Shown: positions 48,586 through 55,361 of the stretch, one piece after another
Layout of the letters: every line of letters starts with the position of its first letter
Numbering within the stretch: position 1 is the stretch's first letter
DNA from: Gudongella sp034006985
GTDB taxonomy: Bacteria > Bacillota > Clostridia > Tissierellales > Tissierellaceae
Length of the DNA: 55,361 bases
NCBI GenBank assembly: GCA_034006985.1
Contig: JAVERT010000018.1
Location: 1 to 55,361 of the forward strand
Direction: 5' to 3'
The notes under the pieces: generated by a model
What the model was told of the DNA's origin: nothing
Database searches by the model: none
What the model saw: the letters and a program-made list of their open reading frames with translations, nothing else
Translations under genes and position numbers: made by a program

Positions 48586-51402
48586 ATGCAAAAAAAAGGA
48601 TTAGCTTTAATTTTGTCTTTAACAATGATATTATCAATGGTTCCGATGACGGCATTTGGAGTAGACTTTACTGATATACCAAATAACTGGTCAACAGTTG
48701 CACTTGAAAAAGCTGTATCAAATGGCTTATTAAAAGGAGATAATGGTAAAATCAGAGCAGAAGATAATTTAACAAGAGCAGAAATGGCAACAATAGTTAA
48801 TCGAGCATTTAATACGGTTGAAAAAACATCATTAGCCAAGTTTAGTGATGTATCACAAGGTAAATGGTATTATGAAGAAATGGCAAAAGCAGTCCAGATG
48901 CAAACTTTTGAGGGTAGTGGAAATAAGTTAAATCCAGACCAAAACATTACAAGAGAAGAAGCTTTTGTTGTATTAGCTCGTGCGTTTAAAATCGAAGAAA
49001 AAGAGAGTATAGCTCTTGATGGTTTTTCTGATAAAAACATGATAAGTGATTGGGCAATAGAAGATATAGCAGCATTAGTTTCAGCAGGGTATGTAGTAGG
49101 TTCAAATGGACAGATAAATCCAAAATCGAACATCTCAAGAGCTGAATTTGCTCAAGTCATGGATAATCTAGTAAAAACATATATTGCAAGAGCAGGAGAA
49201 TATACGACAGATTTGAATGGAAATGTTATGGTCAATGTTTCTGGTGTCACTTTAAAAGGGATGACTATAACAGGAGATTTAATAATAGGTGATGGTGTCG
49301 GAGATGGAGAAGTAATAATTGATGATACAACAGTAACAGGTAGAGTGCTAGTAAGAGGTGGAGGAGAAGACTCCATCAAAATTATTGGAGACTCTAGTAT
49401 TAAATTTTTAATAATTGCTAAGATAAAGGGTAAAGTAAGAATTTTCTCTGAAAAAGGAGTAGTAATCGGTGAGGTAATAATAGATGGCAAGGATGATGTA
49501 ATACTAGAAGGTGATTTTAATTCAGTCTTATTATTATCTTCAGATTTGACAGTATTTGCAAATAACACAAAGATAAAATCAGTATTAGTAACAGGAGCAA
49601 GATCTAAAATAATAGTGGATAAAGATTCTAGCATAGATAAAATATTAGTAGTCGCTAATGATGTAAAAATTGAAGGTAAAGGTAAGGTAAAGGAAGTATT
49701 TGCAAATGGAGATAACATAGTAGTTACAGTTATAGGAACTAAAGTAATTGCAGGAAAAAACACAGAAGGAGTTATGGCTGGAGATAAAGAAGTATTACCA
49801 AGTAAAACAGAAACCGTCATTGAAGAAGTCTCAACACCTCCAAGTGGTGGAGGCGGTGGTGGTTCTGGAGGAACAGTTATAACTACAACAGGAGTAACCT
49901 TAAATCAAACAACATTAACATTAACAGCAGGTGGAGCAACTGGAACATTAGTAGAGACAGTAGCCCCAGCTAATGCAACAAATAAAGCTGTGGCATGGTC
50001 ATCTTCTAACGAAGCTGTTGCAACTGTAGCAAATGGAGTAGTAACTCCAATAGCAGCAGGAACAGCAACAATAACAGTAACAACAGTAGATGGTAGTTTC
50101 ACAGCAACAAGTCAAGTAACAGTACAAGCAGCAGCAGATACAATAATCAATATAGCAGCAATACCAGGAGTAGTAACACCAGTAAGAGGCGAAACTCCAG
50201 TAACAACAATTACTGAAACAGCACAATATACAGGAACAGTAGCTTGGACTCCAGCAGATGCAACATTTGGAGCAAGTACAGTTTATACAGCAACAATAAC
50301 CCTAACAGCTAAAGCAGGATTCACATTAACAGGGGTAACTGCAGACTACTTTACAGTAGCAGGAACAACAGCAACAAATCCAGCTGATAGTGGAGTAGTA
50401 ACAGCTAGATTTCCAATAACAGAAGCAGCAACAATAGCAGTAACAGGAGTAAGCCTAGATCAAGCAACATTAACATTAACAGCAGGTGGAGCAACTGGAA
50501 CATTAGTAGAGACTGTATCACCAGCTAATGCAACAAATAAAGCAGTGACATGGTCATCATCTAATGAATTGATTGCAACTGTAGCAAATGGAGTAGTAAC
50601 TCCAATAGCAGCAGGAACAGCAACAATAACAGTAACAACAGTAGATGGTGGTTTAGCAGCAACAAGTCAAGTAACAGTACAAGCAGCAACAATAGCATTA
50701 GAAAGTATAGCAATAACAACACCAGCAACAAAACTAATCTATACAGTAGGTGAACCACTTGATATCGCAGGAATGGTAGTAACAGGAACATACAGTGATA
50801 CAAGTTCAAAAGTAGAAACAATAACAACAGCAAATGTAACAGGATTTAACAGTTCAGCACCAGTAGCAAGTCAAACACTAACAGTAACAGTAGGTGGAAA
50901 GACAACAACCTACGCTATTTCAATTGTACAATGGCCTGTTGAAATTAAAGATGTTACTGTCAACTACGAATCAATTTCAGGATTAACGATTGTAAACATC
51001 AACATTAAGGCAGAGTTTATCAGCCAGGTCAACCTGGTTTTGGTCTATGGAGTTCAAGCAACTCTTCAGCCAAACGGCAGTCAATGGAGAGCTGTGGTTC
51101 CAGCAGGTACAACAACAACTGATCTTCAGGGGGAAATCATTGTACAAAAAAATGTACCATTGATTAAGACTGCTTCAGCCTACAGGGGTTTAGCTGGTGA
51201 TACCTATATTACGGTTATAATGCTGCCGGGAATAACAGCAACCTCCGTAACAGCGAATGGCTTTGAATTAACGTATAACACTACTGAAAATTGGTGGGAG
51301 TATTATTCTATTACCATGACGGCTGGTACAAAGCTTGTCATCACTGTAACTGATGCTTTGGGTCAAATCGATCAGCGCACAATAACAGTCATCCAGCTTT
51401 AA
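48586..51402 (+). CDS. SLH surface protein with beta-helix region and Ig-like (Big_2) repeats
   Basis: A 938-aa wall protein. Signal peptide 1-24 (ends TAFG). Three SLH repeats (about 25-205; LTRAEMATI, ITREEAFVV, ISRAEFAQV). About 210-400 is a regular beta-strand region (GDLIIGDGVGDGEVIID, VLVRGGGEDS), probably a parallel beta-helix. A Gly-rich hinge PPSGGGGGGSGG follows. Then a Big_2 domain, a domain shared with the next gene, a second Big_2 domain, a further Ig-like domain (bacterial Ig/cadherin type) and, from about 785, a C-terminal domain with different codon use. Start at the ATG after GGGAGG. Possibly an adhesin or wall scaffold. Its repeats are nearly identical in DNA to those of the gene at 51436. 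Confidence 0.85.
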   Translation: MQKKGLALILSLTMILSMVPMTAFGVDFTDIPNNWSTVALEKAVSNGLLKGDNGKIRAEDNLTRAEMATIVNRAFNTVEKTSLAKFSDVSQGKWYYEEMAKAVQMQTFEGSGNKLNPDQNITREEAFVVLARAFKIEEKESIALDGFSDKNMISDWAIEDIAALVSAGYVVGSNGQINPKSNISRAEFAQVMDNLVKTYIARAGEYTTDLNGNVMVNVSGVTLKGMTITGDLIIGDGVGDGEVIIDDTTVTGRVLVRGGGEDSIKIIGDSSIKFLIIAKIKGKVRIFSEKGVVIGEVIIDGKDDVILEGDFNSVLLLSSDLTVFANNTKIKSVLVTGARSKIIVDKDSSIDKILVVANDVKIEGKGKVKEVFANGDNIVVTVIGTKVIAGKNTEGVMAGDKEVLPSKTETVIEEVSTPPSGGGGGGSGGTVITTTGVTLNQTTLTLTAGGATGTLVETVAPANATNKAVAWSSSNEAVATVANGVVTPIAAGTATITVTTVDGSFTATSQVTVQAAADTIINIAAIPGVVTPVRGETPVTTITETAQYTGTVAWTPADATFGASTVYTATITLTAKAGFTLTGVTADYFTVAGTTATNPADSGVVTARFPITEAATIAVTGVSLDQATLTLTAGGATGTLVETVSPANATNKAVTWSSSNELIATVANGVVTPIAAGTATITVTTVDGGLAATSQVTVQAATIALESIAITTPATKLIYTVGEPLDIAGMVVTGTYSDTSSKVETITTANVTGFNSSAPVASQTLTVTVGGKTTTYAISIVQWPVEIKDVTVNYESISGLTIVNINIKAEFISQVNLVLVYGVQATLQPNGSQWRAVVPAGTTTTDLQGEIIVQKNVPLIKTASAYRGLAGDTYITVIMLPGITATSVTANGFELTYNTTENWWEYYSITMTAGTKLVITVTDALGQIDQRTITVIQL
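50137..50510 (+). repeat. Long direct repeat, copy A
   Basis: About 375 bases encoding the domain from DTIINIAAIPGVV to the first part of a Big_2 repeat, nearly identical to copy B 1947 bases downstream in the next gene. Only about fifteen to twenty differences are seen by eye. Confidence 0.85.
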
Positions 51403-51435
51403 TAGAATTTGCATCTAATATAGGAGGAAATTAAA

Positions 51436-53598
51436 ATGTTAAAAAAGAAGATAAGTAAAATAATTAGTCTGATTATTGTTCTGTGTCTTATAGTGCCAAC
51501 CCTTGTAATAGCGGCACCAGGAGACCCTCAGAAAATTCAATACATTTACTTCCAGGATGCAAGTTCACAGATGGTCATAGTCGACTATGCTAAAGCGATA
51601 AACGATGTGATAAATGGTGATATGGTTTTATATAACAGCATTAAAGAAAAAATAGGAATTGCCATGCTTACCGGTGCACCTGTATATTTCGAGACGACAA
51701 TCGGAAATGTTCTTGATTATCAGAAAGCATTTACAGATAATAAACCAGATCTTATTCAGATTCAGGACGATCCGCTATATCAGTCAGTTAAACCCGAATA
51801 TACAATGGAATTGATTGTCGTCGGTGGTGTGGCGACAATCATACCAATTGTCATCCCTGTTGCACCTGCTGTAACAAATGATGACACAGCAAATATCGTA
51901 AGTGGAATGGTAGCAGGATTAGAATACAAATTAGATGCTGCAGAATACGTTGTATATGATCAAACTGTATTTCAAAATCTGGATTTTAGCGGTAATCATA
52001 CACTTCTTGTCAGAGTTGCTGCTGCTGGAACAACACCAGCAGGAGAAGCTACAACGTTGACTTTCACAACCAATCCGGTGACAGATACAATAATCAATAT
52101 AGCAGCAATACCAGGAGTAGTAGCACCAGTAAGAGGCGAAACTCCAGTAACAACAATTACTGAAACAGCACAATATACAGGAACAGTAGCTTGGACTCCA
52201 GCAGATGCAACATTTGGAGCAAGTACAGTTTATACAGCAACAATAACCCTAACAGCTAAAGCAGGATTTACATTAACAGGTGTAACTGCAGACTACTTTA
52301 CAGTAGTAGGAACAACAGCGACAAATCCAGCTGATAGTGGAGTAGTAACAGCTGGATTTCCAATAACAGAAGCAGCAACAATACCAGTAACAGGAGTAAC
52401 ACTAGATCAAGCAACATTAAACTTAACAGCAGGTGGAGCAACTGGAACATTATTAGAGACAGTTAATCCAGCTAATGCAACAAATAAAACAGTGACATGG
52501 TCATCATCTAACGAAGCTGTTGCAACTGTAGTAAATGGAGTAGTAACTCCACTAGCAGCAGGAACAGCAACAATAACAGTAACAACAGTAGATGGTGGTT
52601 TCACAGCAACAAGTGCAGTAACAGTACAAGCAGCAACAATACCAGTAACAGGAGTAACACTAGATCAAGCAACATTAAACTTAACAGCAGGTGGAGCAAC
52701 TGGAACATTATTAGAGACAGTTAATCCAGCTAATGCAACAAATAAAACAGTGACATGGTCATCATCTAACGAAGCTGTTGCAACTGTAGTAAATGGAGTA
52801 GTAACTCCACTAGCAGCAGGAACAGCAACAATAACAGTAACAACAGTAGATGGTGGTTTCACAGCAACAAGTGCAGTAACAGTACAAGCAGCAACAATAC
52901 CAGTAACAGGAGTAACACTAGATCAAGCAACATTAAGCTTAACAGCAGGTGGAGCAACTGGAACATTATTAGAGACAGTTAATCCAGCTAATGCAACAAA
53001 TAAAGCAGTGACATGGTCATCATCTAACGAATTGGTTGCAACTGTAGCAAATGGAGTAGTAACTCCGCTAGCAGCAGGAACAGCAACAATAACAGTAACA
53101 ACAGTAGATGGCAATTTCACAGCAACAAGTGCAGTAACAGTACAAGCAGCAGTAATTACGGGAACATTGTCATTAGTTGGAGAAACACTAGGAGTTAAGT
53201 CATATCAGATTGTGATAACAGGTGCAGCACCAGAAGATGTTACGCAAGTATTAGTAAATGGCGTTTCCAAAACATTCCAAATAATAGATGGAGTAGTAAG
53301 ATTTAATTCTACAACTATAGTTGCTTCAGTACAAATGGTAGTTCTTGGGCAGACAATTAATGTGCCAACAGGAATGATTACAGCAACAGCAACATTAGTG
53401 AGTGTAGTGTTAGGAATTGAAACTTACAATGTACAAGTAATAGGTGCAACACCAGAAGATGTTACGGCAGTATTAGTAAATAATGTTTCAAATCCTTTCG
53501 AAGTGATTGCAGGTTTAGTGAGAGTTAACTCAGGAACAACAGTTACCTCTATAAAGATAGTGGCTCTTGGTCAGACAATTGAGGTATCATTACCTTAG
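51436..53598 (+). CDS. Secreted repeat protein with Ig-like (Big_2) tandem domains
   Basis: A 720-aa exported protein without an SLH or sortase motif. Signal peptide 1-28 (LVIAA). About 30-130 is an unrecognised N-terminal domain. About 145-215 is one copy of the repeat found six times in the next gene (VTNDDTANIVSGM ... LEYKLDAAEY ... FSGNHTLLVRVAAAG). Then comes the long domain shared with the previous gene, three Big_2 domains of 86 aa in tandem, and two 73-aa repeats sharing GAxPEDVTxVLVN at the end. AGGAGG precedes the ATG. Likely a cell-surface or secreted adhesive protein, co-transcribed with its neighbours. Confidence 0.83.
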   Translation: MLKKKISKIISLIIVLCLIVPTLVIAAPGDPQKIQYIYFQDASSQMVIVDYAKAINDVINGDMVLYNSIKEKIGIAMLTGAPVYFETTIGNVLDYQKAFTDNKPDLIQIQDDPLYQSVKPEYTMELIVVGGVATIIPIVIPVAPAVTNDDTANIVSGMVAGLEYKLDAAEYVVYDQTVFQNLDFSGNHTLLVRVAAAGTTPAGEATTLTFTTNPVTDTIINIAAIPGVVAPVRGETPVTTITETAQYTGTVAWTPADATFGASTVYTATITLTAKAGFTLTGVTADYFTVVGTTATNPADSGVVTAGFPITEAATIPVTGVTLDQATLNLTAGGATGTLLETVNPANATNKTVTWSSSNEAVATVVNGVVTPLAAGTATITVTTVDGGFTATSAVTVQAATIPVTGVTLDQATLNLTAGGATGTLLETVNPANATNKTVTWSSSNEAVATVVNGVVTPLAAGTATITVTTVDGGFTATSAVTVQAATIPVTGVTLDQATLSLTAGGATGTLLETVNPANATNKAVTWSSSNELVATVANGVVTPLAAGTATITVTTVDGNFTATSAVTVQAAVITGTLSLVGETLGVKSYQIVITGAAPEDVTQVLVNGVSKTFQIIDGVVRFNSTTIVASVQMVVLGQTINVPTGMITATATLVSVVLGIETYNVQVIGATPEDVTAVLVNNVSNPFEVIAGLVRVNSGTTVTSIKIVALGQTIEVSLP
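52084..52457 (+). repeat. Long direct repeat, copy B
   Basis: Partner of copy A at 50137. The high DNA identity between different genes points to recent duplication or gene conversion. Confidence 0.85.
52381..53154 (+). repeat. Three tandem 258-bp Big_2 repeats
   Basis: Units start at 52381, 52639 and 52897. The first two appear base-for-base identical; the third has about twelve changes. Codon choice is strongly restricted to ACA, GCA, GTA and similar. Each unit is one 86-aa Ig-like domain. The related Big_2 copies in the previous gene start near 49885 and 50443. Confidence 0.9.
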
Positions 53599-53637
53599 TC
53601 GTAGATTTAATAATTAATAAAGAACAGGAGGAGTATC

Positions 53638-55361
53638 ATGGAAAAGAGAGTTACAGTGATTTTGCTCGTATTAACACTAATCTTAAGTTCGACGTCAATA
53701 GTTCTTGCAGCCCCTTTTGATCTGACTTACAGTGCGGATAGTACCAAGAATTATACGTTCAACCAATTTATTGATAGACCGGATGTATTTGATTTTGTCG
53801 CAGCTAATTTGGTGGGATATGAAATAGAAGGTTTAGATGGATTAAAATATAATGCACAAGAAATAAACAACAGAACCTCGATGGGTATGACTTTTGTACA
53901 AGCTGTTGCTTCAATCAAAGCAACAGCGGCTGTTGTGACGGCGGAAGGAAGTCTTCTGCAAGCTGATGTCGATGCAGCTCAGGTTTTGATAACTGCTCTG
54001 CCAGATGGGGCAGATAAAACAGCATTGCAGGATCGATTAAATATTGTAATCGCTTCAATGCCTGTAACACCACCTGCACCTACGGTAACACGAGATGATG
54101 TTGCTAACACAGTAAGTGGAATGACAACAGCAATGGAATATAATTTAAATAACACAGGATATGTGGCATATGATGCAGCAGTATTTGCCTTGCTGGACTT
54201 CAGCGGTAACCATACCTTATTGGTAAGGGTAGCAGCAGAAGGAAATAATCCTTTTGGACCAGATACAATATTAACATTTACAACTAATCCAGGACCACCA
54301 GTAACAAATAATGATGTTACAGACACTGTAAGTGGCATGATGAATACCATGGAATATAGCTATGACGGAGCAGCCTATGTGTTGTACGATCAGTTTGATA
54401 TTGCATTTGCTGGCCTGGATTTTGAAGGTGAGCATACACTGGTTGTTAGATATGCTGCAAATCCAACCGGACCAGTAACGACACTTATTTTTACTACCAG
54501 ACCAGGACCATCAGTAACAAATAATGATGTAACAAACACAGTTACTGGTATGTCTGACGGAATGGAATATAGCTATGATGGAGCAGTCTACGTGAATTAC
54601 GATCAGTATGGTACAGCATGGGGGAACCTAGATTTCAACGGTGACCATACACTGCTCGTTCGCTACTTTGCGGATGGTATGAATTGGACTCTGCCTAGCA
54701 AAGATACAACACTAACCTTTACTACTAACCCAGGTCCGAATGTAACAAATGATGATGTAGCAAACACTGTTACAGGTATGACAGCTGCAATGGAATACAA
54801 CCTAGATAATGCAGGCTATGTGCCATATAATGCAATCATATTTAATGCATTGGACTTCAGTGGAGACCATACCTTATTGGTTAGAGTTGCAGCAGAAGGG
54901 GGCAACCCAGCTGGACCTGAAGCAACATTGATCTTTACTACTAATCCAGTGGCACCTGCGGCACCACCAGTAACAAACGATGATGTTGCAAACACGGTAA
55001 CTGGAATGGCAGTTGGGATGGAGTATAATTATGATGGAACAGGATATGTGATGTATGAGGAGTTCGGCTTTGTATTTGCAGGCCTAAACTTCACCGGAAA
55101 TCATACACTGCAAGTTAGATATGCAGCAGTTGGACAAACTCCAGCCAGCTTAGTGACCACACTAACCTTTACTACAAACCCTCTAAGACCTGGACCGCCA
55201 GTAACAAACAATGATACTGATAACACGGTATCAGGCATGGATAGCACCATGGAATACAGCTATGACGGAGCAGCCTATGTGATGTATGATGGTTTCTTTG
55301 GTCCGGATCCTGTATTTAATGCCCTGGATTTCACAGGTAACCATACTCTGCTAGTTAGGTA
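53638..55361 (+). CDS. Secreted repeat protein, 3' end outside the window
   Basis: An open frame of 574 codons running off the window end. Signal peptide 1-25 (SSTSIVLAA). About 26-115 is an unrecognised domain; about 100-135 holds the helical module LQADVDAAQVLITALPDG ... LQDRLNIV, common in clostridial and Paenibacillus secreted proteins. From about 142 there are six repeats of 65-75 aa with the pattern VTNxDVxNTVxGM, MEYxxDGxxY, LDFxGxHTLxVRxAA and TLTFTTNP, a DUF4073-like module. AGGAGGAG precedes the ATG. Follows the previous gene by 39 bases. C-terminal anchoring cannot be judged. Confidence 0.82.
   Translation, partial: MEKRVTVILLVLTLILSSTSIVLAAPFDLTYSADSTKNYTFNQFIDRPDVFDFVAANLVGYEIEGLDGLKYNAQEINNRTSMGMTFVQAVASIKATAAVVTAEGSLLQADVDAAQVLITALPDGADKTALQDRLNIVIASMPVTPPAPTVTRDDVANTVSGMTTAMEYNLNNTGYVAYDAAVFALLDFSGNHTLLVRVAAEGNNPFGPDTILTFTTNPGPPVTNNDVTDTVSGMMNTMEYSYDGAAYVLYDQFDIAFAGLDFEGEHTLVVRYAANPTGPVTTLIFTTRPGPSVTNNDVTNTVTGMSDGMEYSYDGAVYVNYDQYGTAWGNLDFNGDHTLLVRYFADGMNWTLPSKDTTLTFTTNPGPNVTNDDVANTVTGMTAAMEYNLDNAGYVPYNAIIFNALDFSGDHTLLVRVAAEGGNPAGPEATLIFTTNPVAPAAPPVTNDDVANTVTGMAVGMEYNYDGTGYVMYEEFGFVFAGLNFTGNHTLQVRYAAVGQTPASLVTTLTFTTNPLRPGPPVTNNDTDNTVSGMDSTMEYSYDGAAYVMYDGFFGPDPVFNALDFTGNHTLLVR

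Noticed and set aside
49152..49820. A 222-codon minus-strand frame inside the SLH gene
   Set aside because: Antisense shadow of the regular beta-strand region; no start signal and low-complexity product.
52381..53154. Regular repeats considered as a CRISPR array
   Set aside because: Units are 258 bp, contiguous, coding and without spacers; they are protein-domain repeats.
1..55361. tRNA or rRNA genes
   Set aside because: No cloverleaf with the usual GGTTCRA arm or rRNA-like conserved block was found on reading either strand.

Overview
The window is AT-rich DNA from an anaerobic, low-GC Gram-positive bacterium of the class Clostridia. The evidence is strong Shine-Dalgarno sites with ATG, GTG and TTG starts, a T-box leader, ECF transport genes, a lipoteichoic-acid-synthase-like protein, S-layer-homology (SLH) surface proteins, a tungsten-type aldehyde:ferredoxin oxidoreductase and MinD-type ATPases with inserted ferredoxin domains. 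A species cannot be named from the sequence alone.

Layout. 1-126: 3' tail of a group II intron. 196-4031: chromate-type transporter, M18 aminopeptidase, CPBP protease and a decayed integrase. 4095-7902: cation efflux transporter followed by an overlapping pair, a gamma-glutamylcysteine-ligase-like enzyme and an ATP-grasp enzyme. 7946-23000: one long co-directional array behind a molybdenum/tungsten-cofactor (Moco/Tuco) riboswitch. It encodes two SLH surface proteins, a lipoprotein and three membrane-anchored proteins that all carry sulfite-oxidase-like (Oxidored_molyb-type) domains without the metal-binding cysteine. It also encodes FMN-binding and NapH-like Fe-S proteins, an ECF transporter (S, A, A', T), an alkaline-phosphatase-superfamily lipoprotein, MobB and a small-molecule kinase. 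23008-25339: a second Moco/Tuco riboswitch, a MoaD-like protein and the oxidoreductase. 25528-30289: a malate/lactate-type dehydrogenase, a convergent minus-strand operon of NifX-like, MinD/ferredoxin and DUF5320 proteins, and a ThiF/MoeB-like E1. 30341-35347: TrkAH and a radical-SAM/DUF4130 DNA-metabolism pair. 35476-40200: a T-box-controlled argHG operon with an acetyltransferase and an M20 deacetylase. 40334-47994: alr, ung, hydrolase, MFS, DUF1294, LtaS-like and geranylgeranyl-reductase-like genes. 48049-55361: a Txe/YoeB toxin remnant and three modular surface or secreted repeat proteins, the last cut by the window end.

The most interesting region is 7946-25339. My reading is that it is a cofactor acquisition and use module. 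Cysteine-less pterin-binding folds, exported through Sec and therefore empty of cofactor, would capture molybdopterin-type cofactor at the cell surface. A lipoprotein phosphodiesterase would trim it, an ECF transporter would import it, and a kinase and MobB would process it for the tungsten enzyme. The two riboswitches appear wired in opposite directions: the first looks like an OFF switch, as expected for uptake, and the second like an ON switch, as expected for a cofactor-using enzyme. The domains and RNA elements are visible in the sequence; the salvage pathway is inference.
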